Below, in pieces: positions 42,533 through 50,888 of a stretch of 64,000 nucleotides of DNA. Positions within the stretch are counted from its first letter, which is position 1; each line of letters starts with the position of its first letter. The position numbers and the translations under genes were made by a program. The DNA is from Acetobacter aceti NBRC 14818 (lineage in GTDB: Bacteria; Pseudomonadota; Alphaproteobacteria; Acetobacterales; Acetobacteraceae), in contig NZ_AP023410.1 in the NCBI RefSeq assembly GCF_000193495.2, forward strand, positions 124,001 to 188,000, given 5' to 3'. Below the pieces are notes generated by a model. That model was not told where the DNA came from and searched no databases. It saw only the letters and a list, made by a program, of their open reading frames with translations.

Positions 42533-43523
42533 GGAAGGCAATTACGCGTTCAGCGCGTTGGTGATGCAGGTGCAGTTCAGCGCGCCGGATGGGGGAGGGG
42601 TTTACCGTTCTCTCCACAAATGAATCCTGAGTCCGACTACCTTGACGCTGTGAAAGATACTGTCTGACGCGAAGCATCCGTGCAGAGACCGGTTCTAGCG
42701 CTTCATCAATATAGTCATCCTGAGCGATGACCCGGCGGGCGAGGGTTTCCGCCATGCCGCCTCGCGCCCGACCGACAAAACGTGCCGAAACATAGACTTT
42801 CACGTCGGGCGAGTGACGGACCGGAAAATGGCTGCGGCGTAACGCATGATAGAAGGCGCGGTCTTCACCGCTCGGGATCAGGGGAATACCCCCAACCTGC
42901 TTCCAGGCCTCATGAGTGACGGCGATGCTTGCGCCGGAATGTTCGGCATGACGGGGCCAGGGATCATGCGGCTCAGGGTTTATTTTTGCCGTGATCTGTT
43001 CAAGTAGCGCGCCATAAGCCTGTTCCCTGTCATCGTCCTGATGCAGGTGGGTAGGGATCTTCAGGGCTTCGTCGGGGAGCAGGAGCGCTCTTCCGAAGAC
43101 AGCGGCGACATTGAAGCGGCTGAACGCCTCGAGTGTTTTCTGCATCCAGTCTGACGCAACTTCTGCATCGGCATCCGTGGTGAACAGGAGCGTGTCATCC
43201 GGTGCGCCGAGCGTTGCATGACACATGGCGTCGCGTCGGGCGCGTCCGGCGTGAGCGTTGTCGGGGGAATAAGTGACATTCACCATGTCCAGTTCGAACG
43301 GCAGGCTGGAAAGCAGGGAAAGTGCGCGCTCGCAGGTAGTGTCCTGCGTGTTGTTGACCCAGAGGACGACCTTGTGAGGCTTCGGGCCTTCCTGCCGGGC
43401 CAGCGCCAGAAGACAGGGAACGATATGTTCGGCCTCATTGCAGGCAGGGATGGCGACGATACGCCTTCTTTGGAGAAATGAATCCTCTTTGGCAGAAGCT
43501 ACAGAAGGAAAAGGCTGAAGCAT
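42408..43523 (-). CDS. Family 2 glycosyltransferase
   Basis: 371 residues. The GT-A start reads I-V-A-I-P-A-C-N-E-A-E-H-I-V-P-C-L-L-A-L, with the nucleotide/metal region T-T-D-A-D-A-E-V and G-E-D-R-A-F near residue 220, as in GT2 enzymes. No membrane segment is evident, so it probably works on a soluble or membrane-bound acceptor from the cytosol. It is convergent with the methyltransferase, and its last 41 codons lie antisense to that gene. The extreme C-terminus is basic and low in predicted structure, so the extension may be a late addition. Confidence 0.85.
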   Translation of the reverse strand: MLQPFPSVASAKEDSFLQRRRIVAIPACNEAEHIVPCLLALARQEGPKPHKVVLWVNNTQDTTCERALSLLSSLPFELDMVNVTYSPDNAHAGRARRDAMCHATLGAPDDTLLFTTDADAEVASDWMQKTLEAFSRFNVAAVFGRALLLPDEALKIPTHLHQDDDREQAYGALLEQITAKINPEPHDPWPRHAEHSGASIAVTHEAWKQVGGIPLIPSGEDRAFYHALRRSHFPVRHSPDVKVYVSARFVGRARGGMAETLARRVIAQDDYIDEALEPVSARMLRVRQYLSQRQGSRTQDSFVERTVNPSPIRRAELHLHHQRAERVIAFLNRSRAGLQALVHQRSALFQDDTISNVRCNPLPRSAPHRLV

Positions 43524-43796
43524 GCGGGTCTGATCCTCGCCGCCATGAAGGCGGTCTTAATCAAGACGCGGGAAGTGGGAGAGGGTTTGTGTATCTGGAG
43601 ACAGTAAATTTCTTTAGTGCTGCCGACATCGTGCCTGTTCAGACGGAGACACGCACCGGGCAGCAAAGGATGTGGCCGCGTCAGATTCCGGGTCGGGACG
43701 TGAGGCTGAAATGGGCCTGATTTCGAAAAAACCGCGGCCGTGTTTGGATTGATGGACTGTCCATGATCAAATATATACAGGGTCAGGTATCTTTAA
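43524..43796. other. Intergenic upstream of glycosyltransferase and antiporter
   Basis: Short open frames exist but none has a ribosome binding site. The stretch probably carries the glycosyltransferase promoter near 43530-43600; nothing else was recognised. Confidence 0.4.
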
Positions 43797-43826
43797 TTGA
43801 AAAATTCAATATAAAATGTGTATAAC
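43797..43826 (+). promoter_or_regulatory. Promoter of the antiporter gene
   Basis: TTGAAA (43797-43802), 18 bases, then TATAAC (43821-43826) in a strongly AT-rich stretch, about 50 bases before the ATG at 43878. A GAGGAG five bases before that ATG completes the start region. Confidence 0.55.
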
Positions 43827-43877
43827 GCTTTTGCTTGCGATTGATGTTGAGTTGGATGTGACGGGTGAGGAGATTAG

Positions 43878-45098
43878 ATGGAGGGTTTTATCGCTCTTAT
43901 TGCGGATATCGGGATATTTGTTTTGGTTCCGTGGGTGTTGTGGAGGCTTATCGGTAAAGTATTGCCGATAGTTGTTCTTCCTATACTTCTGGGTATGGGA
44001 ATGGCTGTTCTTCATATTCCTGTCGCGGATATGGGTATCCCTTCCGTCATCGGCGATGAAATTGGCTGGGTAGCTGTTCTGGTTCTGGCTTTTACGGCGG
44101 GACTGGAGATGTGGCAGCACCCCGGAGAAGACACATCTCCCCATGCTGTTCCCCAGACCTCCGTAGGTCGGCTGCTTGCCGGAGCCGCTGTCGCACTAGG
44201 CGGTCCGCTCATTACTGGCTCCATTCTCGCCTACATGTTCTTTCTGCCCCTGAAAGGCTGGCATCCTCCTCAGGCCACGCCCTGGGTGGCAGCCGTTTCA
44301 ATCGGTCTCTGCATCGCAGTGAGCGCCTTGCCGGTTCTGATCGGTGTGGTGCGGGAACTCGATGCTTCCCAGCGTCCGCTCGGTCAGCTCGCTCTCAAGC
44401 TGGCTGTTGTCGATGACGCGGCGCTGTGGATTGGTCTCGCCATTCTCCAGTTCGCGGAAAAGGGGAGCGCCGCCCTGCATGGCTGGACCGGACTGGAGTT
44501 CCTGGCCGTCGCGCTGCTGGTGGGTCTGGCTGCCGCAGGAACATGGGCGTCCCGGCATTTCAAACATCCCCCTTCGTGGGTCATCTGGGCGACGGTACCG
44601 GTTTATCTGGCGGCCGGTTCATGGGCGAGCAAACAGCTCGGCCTGCATGAGCTTATCGGCGCTTATTTCGCTGGTGCGATCATGCCGCCGAGCTGGGTCC
44701 GTCGTCTCCCTGTGGAGGAGGTCGGAACCTTCGCCCTGATCTGGCTGGCGCCGCTTTTCTTTGGTCACAGTGGTCTGCATATCAATGGAGATGCGCTGAC
44801 ATGGCCGTCCGTGGTGGCTTCTTTCAGTCTCGTGGCCATTTCGATTATCGCCAAGATTGCGTCGGTCTATGTCTTCCCGCCCGCTCCCAATCTGAGCAGG
44901 CGACAGGCGCTGGCAATTGGTTCCCTGTTGCAGTGCAAGGGGCTGATGGAAATTGTCGCGGCCACCATTCTGTTGGGGCAGGGGATGATTTCGGAGTTTG
45001 CGTTTGCCTCGCTCATGATGCTGGCGGTGATTTCCACCATGCTGACAGGGCCCATGTTCAAACTGGTCGCACCGCGTGGGGGTAAGGTAAAAACCTGA
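43878..45098 (+). CDS. CPA2-type cation:proton antiporter, membrane domain only
   Basis: 406 residues with about twelve to thirteen hydrophobic segments. The ion-binding acidic pair occurs in L-A-V-V-D-D-A-A-L-W, and the opposite Asp/Asn-type helix features are present, as in the Kef/CPA2 (Na+/H+ or K+/H+) exchanger family. There is no C-terminal TrkA-N/RCK domain, so it is the short, unregulated form. It sits in the inner membrane and likely exports cations against protons, useful in acid conditions. Preceded by a clear promoter; pqiABC follows after 166 bases. Confidence 0.85.
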   Translation: MEGFIALIADIGIFVLVPWVLWRLIGKVLPIVVLPILLGMGMAVLHIPVADMGIPSVIGDEIGWVAVLVLAFTAGLEMWQHPGEDTSPHAVPQTSVGRLLAGAAVALGGPLITGSILAYMFFLPLKGWHPPQATPWVAAVSIGLCIAVSALPVLIGVVRELDASQRPLGQLALKLAVVDDAALWIGLAILQFAEKGSAALHGWTGLEFLAVALLVGLAAAGTWASRHFKHPPSWVIWATVPVYLAAGSWASKQLGLHELIGAYFAGAIMPPSWVRRLPVEEVGTFALIWLAPLFFGHSGLHINGDALTWPSVVASFSLVAISIIAKIASVYVFPPAPNLSRRQALAIGSLLQCKGLMEIVAATILLGQGMISEFAFASLMMLAVISTMLTGPMFKLVAPRGGKVKT

Positions 45099-45264
45099 TA
45101 AAATTTTATCTGTTTTTTCTTCCGCGAGAGAGGAAATAGAAAGGATTTCTATCCAGAATATTTCGGGAAGGGGTCAGTGAGCTTTGCAGGACTACGCCAG
45201 CACATAGCTGGAATTTGTTGCCGGTCTATCGGCCCCTGTCGGTTCACGCTAAGGTAGTGCTGTC

Positions 45265-46746
45265 ATGGCGTCGTCCTTACCTTCCCGGCTGTATCGCAGC
45301 GCATTGAATTTTACGCGCGGCAAGCAGCATCACAGCAGTCATGTTCAAGTCGTTGACGATCTGGTTGAGTGTCCCTGTTGCGGGGAGTTCCAGCAGCTGG
45401 AGGAGATTGCTCCGGGCACTGTCGCTCGCTGCGTGCGCTGTGATCAGTTGCTGGAGCGGCGCAACAAGGGTGGGCCTCTTGCGACCCCGCTAGCTTTCTG
45501 CATCACCTCTGCCGCCCTTTATCTGGCGACGCTGGCTTCTTCCCTGATGACGCTCAATCTGTATGGGCGGGAGAGGTCCGTGGATCTCCTCACGGGGCCG
45601 ATGGAGCTGCTCCATGAAGGCTGGGGCGAGGTCGGCGTTCTGGTCGGGCTGGTCACCATTCTTGCGCCAGGTATCGTCATCGCGATGATGGGCATGATCC
45701 TGACGGCGGCTTTTTTTGAGGAACTGCCGGACTGGGCGCCGCATCTTCTCGCCTGGTACGAAAAGCTTCGTCCATGGTCGATGATGGAAGTCTACATTCT
45801 CGGGATTTTCGTGGCCTATACCAAACTGGTGGACATGGCGCATGTGGAGGTGGGTCCCGCGGCCTATCTCATTGCGGCCCTGATGATCAGTATGGCGGCA
45901 ACGGATCAGACGCTGGATCAGGAGCGGATCTGGCAGCGTCGTCGGGTTGAAGGGGCCATTCAGCTCCCCGATGGTAATCAGGTGCAGGTGGATCGGGTTT
46001 CCATGGCGGACCTTGGCGGACATATGCCTCCCCCGGAGCATATGCTGTCCTGCCACTCCTGTGGGCTTGTCGGCGTGTTCCCCGAGCCAGTGCCGCAGAC
46101 CCGCAGCGTCGGGCTATGTCCACGCTGTGGCCATAATCTCTGCAAACGGAAAAACAATAGTCTGAGCCGCACCTCGGCGTTGGTGCTGTCAGCCTTCGTT
46201 TTCTATCTGCCAGCCAATCTTTTCCCTGTCATGACAGTCATCAAGGTCGGCAGCGGTGGTGGTCACACCATCATCGAGGGTGCGATAGAACTGTGGGAGG
46301 ATGGCATGATCCCTCTCTCCCTGCTGGTTCTGTTTGCAAGTGTTACCGTCCCGGTCGCCAAGATTCTCGGGCTCAGTTACATGATCGTTACGACCAGGCT
46401 TGGATCGACAAAAAAGCTGATGCTCAGATCGAAGCTGTTCAGGATCATCGATGTTATCGGTCGGTGGTCCATGATTGACGTGTTCATGATTTCCATTCTG
46501 GTGGCGGTGGTCCGCTTCAGCTCATTGGCCAATGTGGAGGCCAATGCTGGTGTGGTGTCGTTCGCAGCCGTCGTGGTGATCACCATTTTTGCAGCGCACT
46601 GCTTTGACCCACGCCTGATGTGGGATGTTGCGGGACGCAATGGTCAACTTCCGGAGGATGACGCCTGTGCCGGAAACGCAGTATTAGAATCTTCCGGGAC
46701 ACCAAGCCCTGAGGAACAGGACAAGATGGAGCCGGTAAGAGCGTGA
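45265..46746 (+). CDS. pqiA: Paraquat-inducible protein A (double PqiA domain)
   Basis: 493 residues with two tandem PqiA units. Each starts with a zinc-ribbon (E-C-P-C-C-G-E with R-C-V-R-C-D near 33-59; S-C-H-S-C-G with C-P-R-C-G near 257-285) and is followed by four hydrophobic segments. PqiA is the inner-membrane partner of the MCE protein PqiB in a phospholipid or lipid transport bridge to the outer membrane. Its last four bases overlap the pqiB start (GTGA). Confidence 0.93.
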   Translation: MASSLPSRLYRSALNFTRGKQHHSSHVQVVDDLVECPCCGEFQQLEEIAPGTVARCVRCDQLLERRNKGGPLATPLAFCITSAALYLATLASSLMTLNLYGRERSVDLLTGPMELLHEGWGEVGVLVGLVTILAPGIVIAMMGMILTAAFFEELPDWAPHLLAWYEKLRPWSMMEVYILGIFVAYTKLVDMAHVEVGPAAYLIAALMISMAATDQTLDQERIWQRRRVEGAIQLPDGNQVQVDRVSMADLGGHMPPPEHMLSCHSCGLVGVFPEPVPQTRSVGLCPRCGHNLCKRKNNSLSRTSALVLSAFVFYLPANLFPVMTVIKVGSGGGHTIIEGAIELWEDGMIPLSLLVLFASVTVPVAKILGLSYMIVTTRLGSTKKLMLRSKLFRIIDVIGRWSMIDVFMISILVAVVRFSSLANVEANAGVVSFAAVVVITIFAAHCFDPRLMWDVAGRNGQLPEDDACAGNAVLESSGTPSPEEQDKMEPVRA

Positions 46747-48452
46747 CTTCCGAGCAGAACAATTCTTCTTCGCAACAGTCTGTAGGGAATGAAGAGCAGG
46801 GCGACAGCAGGTTGCCCGAAGCGACTGTCAGCAGGGCGCGCTTTTCCATCATCTGGATCATTCCGATCATATCGGTTCTGATCGCCGGTTTCCTGCTGTG
46901 GCGCAGTCTGTACAATCGCGGGCCGGAAATCCTCATCACCTTTGATACGGCAGATGGCCTGACCAGCGGCCAGACTCAGGTAAAGAACAAGGCCGTGACG
47001 CTCGGCACTGTCTCGTCCATCACGCTGTCGAAGGACATGCATCACGTTGATGTCCGCGTGCAGATGAATTCCAGCGCGTCCGGACTTCTGACGGACAAAT
47101 CCCGTTTCTGGGTTGTGCGTCCGCGCATCAATGGCGCCAGTGTCACGGGTCTGGAAACCCTTCTGTCAGGAGCCTATATCGCGTTTGACCCCGGTACAGC
47201 CGGGGGACAGCGCACAACAGCATTCAGGGGCCTTGAATCACCACCGGGCATCCAGTCTGATCAGCCCGGCCGGACCTATACGCTTGTCGCTCCGGCCATT
47301 GGTTCGATCGGTCCTGGCGCGCCAGTCTTCTTCCGTGATGTCGATGTTGGTGAAGTGCTGGGCTATACGCTTCCTCCCGGCGGCGTGGGACCGGTGATGA
47401 TCCAGTTTTTCGTCAGAGAGCCTTATGATCATTATCTCCACACCAACACGCGTTTCTGGAATGTGTCGGGTGTGAAGGTCGGCTTTGGAGCCGGTGGTCT
47501 GAAGGTGCAGATGCAGTCCATTCAGGCGCTCTTCTCCGGCGGTATCGCGTTCTCGCTCAATCGTACCAGCACGGATGACGAGGCGACTGAAGCGCCCGCC
47601 AATACGATTTTCCAGCTCTATGATGACAAGGAAAGCGCGGATAACGCCGGCTATCACGAGCGTGTTCCGGTCGCGACCTATCTGTCGTCTTCCGTCTCCG
47701 GACTGGCTGTTGGTAGTTCGGTCACAATGTTCGGTATTCAGGTCGGTTCCGTGACAGGTGTGAAACTGCAGATCGATCAGGCAACCGGTCATGCACAGGT
47801 CCGTGTCGCCATGGATATCCAGCCTGAGCGCGTCCTGTCTCCGGAACAGATCCACAGCGATACGCTTGTGAGCACGCTGCAGGCTCTGGTCGCGAACGGC
47901 ATGCGCGCCTCAGCCGCCAGCGTCAGCATGCTGACGGGTGAGACCAACATCTCTCTGGATTTCGTCAAGTCAGCCAAGGACGTCAAAACCTATATGGAGG
48001 GCAATACGCTTATCCTCCCAAGTCAGGCGGGTGGTATCAGCGGGATCATGCAGTCGCTGTCCACAGTGTCTGACAAGCTGGCCGCCATGCCGCTGGACAA
48101 GATTGGCGACAATGCGAACAATCTGCTCGCCCATGCCGATCAGCGGATCAACAGCCCGGAGGTCAAGCAGGCTCTCGTAAATCTGCGGGATTCCCTGAAC
48201 AGTCTGCATCATCTTGCCGACCATGCGGACAAGGGCCTGCAGCCTCTGATGAAGCGTCTGCCTGAAATGAGCGAACAGCTTGATAATACACTGAAGAACG
48301 CCAACAAACTTCTGGCCAGTTATGGCGGCGATACGGACTTCCATCGCAGCCTGCAGAGCATGGTGGTGCAACTGGGTGAAACAGCCCGCTCACTACGTTT
48401 CATGACCAACTTCCTGGCCAACCATCCTTCCTCGATTGTCACGGGACGCTGA
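46743..48452 (+). CDS. pqiB: PqiB, MCE-domain intermembrane transport protein
   Basis: 569 residues from GTG at 46743. One membrane anchor (about 36-55, I-I-W-I-I-P-I-I-S-V) is followed by three MCE/MlaD domains (starting near 58, 175 and 310, each with a G-x-x-V/L-x3-G-x-x-V-G-x-V pattern). A coiled C-terminal segment (about 440-560) would form the needle-like tube. It spans the periplasm as a hexamer in known systems. Overlaps pqiA and lies three bases before pqiC. Confidence 0.93.
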   Translation: MTSEQNNSSSQQSVGNEEQGDSRLPEATVSRARFSIIWIIPIISVLIAGFLLWRSLYNRGPEILITFDTADGLTSGQTQVKNKAVTLGTVSSITLSKDMHHVDVRVQMNSSASGLLTDKSRFWVVRPRINGASVTGLETLLSGAYIAFDPGTAGGQRTTAFRGLESPPGIQSDQPGRTYTLVAPAIGSIGPGAPVFFRDVDVGEVLGYTLPPGGVGPVMIQFFVREPYDHYLHTNTRFWNVSGVKVGFGAGGLKVQMQSIQALFSGGIAFSLNRTSTDDEATEAPANTIFQLYDDKESADNAGYHERVPVATYLSSSVSGLAVGSSVTMFGIQVGSVTGVKLQIDQATGHAQVRVAMDIQPERVLSPEQIHSDTLVSTLQALVANGMRASAASVSMLTGETNISLDFVKSAKDVKTYMEGNTLILPSQAGGISGIMQSLSTVSDKLAAMPLDKIGDNANNLLAHADQRINSPEVKQALVNLRDSLNSLHHLADHADKGLQPLMKRLPEMSEQLDNTLKNANKLLASYGGDTDFHRSLQSMVVQLGETARSLRFMTNFLANHPSSIVTGR

Positions 48453-48455
48453 TCC

Positions 48456-49106
48456 ATGGAAAAGAAAAAACTCCTAGCTTCCACCGGGTCTTTTTCTCGT
48501 GCGTTATTGGGGGGCTTTCTCCTTGCCGTTACCAGTGTGACACTGACGGCATGCAGCTCGTCTGATCCGGTTCTCTATACGCTCCAGCCCGTGACATCGG
48601 CAGTCCCGACAGTTTCGTCGTTCTCGGGGCTGACGGCGCCGACACTGGTTGAAATCCGCAGGCCGACCATTCCGGAGACGCTGGATCGGGATCGTGTCGT
48701 TCTGAGTGACAGTGGCTATAAGCTGGATGTTGCAAAAACGGATGCATGGAGCGCGCCTCTTTCGGATCAGATCCCGCATGTTCTGGCGAACGATCTGCGT
48801 CACCGCATGCCCGGTACAAGTTTCTTTGTGCAGGATGATGCGACATCAGCGGATCCGCAGGCTTTTGTTGAGCTGGTCGTAACGCGTTTTTCGCGGGACA
48901 CTTCCGGAAATGCTGTTATGGATGCTCAGGTCTCCGTGCATCGTGCTGATAGTGATGCGCTAAAGACCAACCGGTCCATTCACCTTTCAATGCCTGCGGC
49001 AGCGGGTACGGAGGGACTGGTGAGCGCACTGAGCACGCTGATAGGGCAGGCGGCAGATCAGATCGCTGGAGATATCCGCACACTTCCTCCTGTTCCCAAA
49101 CAATAA
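48456..49106 (+). CDS. pqiC: PqiC outer-membrane lipoprotein
   Basis: 216 residues. The lipobox L-T-A-C lies near residue 32, so the mature protein is lipid-anchored. The ABC-type transport auxiliary component fold is indicated by V-E-I-R-R-P-T-I-P-E-T-L-D-R-D-R-V-V and W-S-A-P-L-S-D-Q-I-P-H-V-L-A-N-D-L. PqiC forms an octameric ring on the inner leaflet of the outer membrane that receives the PqiB tube. Last gene of the pqi operon. Confidence 0.92.
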   Translation: MEKKKLLASTGSFSRALLGGFLLAVTSVTLTACSSSDPVLYTLQPVTSAVPTVSSFSGLTAPTLVEIRRPTIPETLDRDRVVLSDSGYKLDVAKTDAWSAPLSDQIPHVLANDLRHRMPGTSFFVQDDATSADPQAFVELVVTRFSRDTSGNAVMDAQVSVHRADSDALKTNRSIHLSMPAAAGTEGLVSALSTLIGQAADQIAGDIRTLPPVPKQ

Positions 49107-49322
49107 TTTCCGAACAGATGGTCTTTTTCTTTTTAGACCGGATAATAAAGATCTGATCTGTTGGATGGGCTGTCTGAGACCGCTGAATTCAGCAGCGGAT
49201 TTATTTCTGCTGCTGAACGAAAAATCCAAGCTTCCCGGTTCATAGCGCTCACATTACGCGTGTAGGCGTGGGAGATGCTGCTGTGTCTGGAGGCTGACAT
49301 AAACACCGACACTAAATATTCG

Positions 49323-50882
49323 TCAGTTCTTATCCTTCTGGATAAAGCTGGGCAGGAATGGATTATCCGTCTGCATGGACCCCTTGCTGGGCAGGGAAGA
49401 TGCATTCCAGCCACCCCCCAGCGCTTCGATCAGGCTTACTGAATCCACCATACGGCTTTGCTGGATCGACAGTACCGTTTCAGCATTGGACAGGGCTGTG
49501 ACCTGAGCCGTGATGACGGTGGTGTAAATCTCCGTGCCTGCCAGATACTGGTTCATGGCGACGGTGACGGCCTTGTTGGCCGCGTCCAGGGCGATCGCCT
49601 GCTGGGCGGCCTGTTCAGACAGAATACGCAGATTGGAAAGCTGATCTTCCGTTCCCTGCAATGCCGTCAGAACTGTCTGACGATAGGTGGCGGTATAGCT
49701 GTCATAATTGGCGTTGGCCTCATGAACGGCGGCTGTACGCGCGCCACCTTCAAAGATGGTTTCCGTGGCAGCGGCACCGAGTGACCAGATACGGTTGGCC
49801 ACCTGCACAAGCGCCCCAACCGGATCACCGCTGTAGGAGTAGGAAGCCGTCAGTTTCACATCCGGATAGAAGGCCGCGATCGCCGCACCAATCTGGGCGT
49901 TGTATTCCTCCATCCGTCGTTCCGCCGCGGCGATGTCAGGACGACGCTGCAGCAGGTCGGCAGGCACCGAAACCGGAATGGTGGGAACGGTATCAGGCAG
50001 GCGGCCAGCTGCTATGGTCAGATCAGCAGGCGCTTCGCCCATCAGCACGGCGATGGCATGTTCATATTGCGCTCGGGCAATCCCGGCCTGCACTTCCTGC
50101 GCGCGGGTCTGCTCCAGCTGCGTCCTGGCCTGAAGCAGGGCCGTCGGTTCAGCAACGCCTGCGTTGTACTGGTTCAGCGTGATCTGGTAGGAATGTTCGT
50201 AAAACTGTACGGTCCTGTGCAGCAGATCTTTCAGGCTATCCTGATAGCGCAGGTTGAAGTAGGCGGTCGCAAGCTGGGCCTGATAGGACAGTTTGGCGTT
50301 CGCAAGATCGGCTGCGCTGGCCTGGGCTTCCGTTACCTGCGCCTGAATCTGGCGGCGGATCGCGCCCCACAGATCCAGATCCCAGCTTGCGGTCGGACCC
50401 ATGCCGTATGTGGTTTCAGTCGAATTGGACGGCGTATAGGTGGTGGTGGTGGAGCCTCCTGTGCCGTAATTGACCAGCACGCCGGAAGACGCATTGCGCG
50501 AACCACGACCGGTGCTGTTGCGGTTGAAACTCAGCGAGCCGCTCAGTGTCGGGTAGAGCTGCGCCCGAATGGCGTTGATGGCAGCGCGGGCGTTACGATA
50601 CCGCGCCTCATACTGAATGACATTCTGGTTGTTGATTTCGACCTTGTCTTCCAGCCCGTTCAGGATGGGGTCGTTATAGATCTCCCACCATTTACCCTTG
50701 GGAACAGCCGCCAGCGCGGGATTGGCGTATTGCCAGCCAGCTGCGGGCTTCAGTTCCTTGAATCTGGGAGAGATGATGGCCGTAGGTCGCTTGTAATCCG
50801 GGCCAACCATGCAGCCGGACAAAAGGAGTGGCGCCAGCAGAAGGGCGATACGACAGCGGGAGGGGCGAGTGTGGGTCTTCAT
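49323..50882 (-). CDS. RND efflux outer-membrane factor (NodT/OprM family lipoprotein)
   Basis: 519 residues. The lipobox L-L-S-G-C is near residue 24, followed by M-V-G-P-D-Y-K-R-P, the classic start of NodT-type outer-membrane channels. Two OEP repeats (about 65-260 and 280-490) with long coiled helices follow. It forms the trimeric exit duct for the RND pumps encoded upstream. The gap to the RND gene is six bases. Last gene of the operon. Confidence 0.93.
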   Translation of the reverse strand: MKTHTRPSRCRIALLLAPLLLSGCMVGPDYKRPTAIISPRFKELKPAAGWQYANPALAAVPKGKWWEIYNDPILNGLEDKVEINNQNVIQYEARYRNARAAINAIRAQLYPTLSGSLSFNRNSTGRGSRNASSGVLVNYGTGGSTTTTYTPSNSTETTYGMGPTASWDLDLWGAIRRQIQAQVTEAQASAADLANAKLSYQAQLATAYFNLRYQDSLKDLLHRTVQFYEHSYQITLNQYNAGVAEPTALLQARTQLEQTRAQEVQAGIARAQYEHAIAVLMGEAPADLTIAAGRLPDTVPTIPVSVPADLLQRRPDIAAAERRMEEYNAQIGAAIAAFYPDVKLTASYSYSGDPVGALVQVANRIWSLGAAATETIFEGGARTAAVHEANANYDSYTATYRQTVLTALQGTEDQLSNLRILSEQAAQQAIALDAANKAVTVAMNQYLAGTEIYTTVITAQVTALSNAETVLSIQQSRMVDSVSLIEALGGGWNASSLPSKGSMQTDNPFLPSFIQKDKN

Positions 50883-50888
50883 TCCGCG

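Noticed and set aside
43478..43720. 80-codon rightward frame upstream of the antiporter
   Set aside because: Overlaps the glycosyltransferase start region on the other strand, no ribosome binding site, shadow-like composition.
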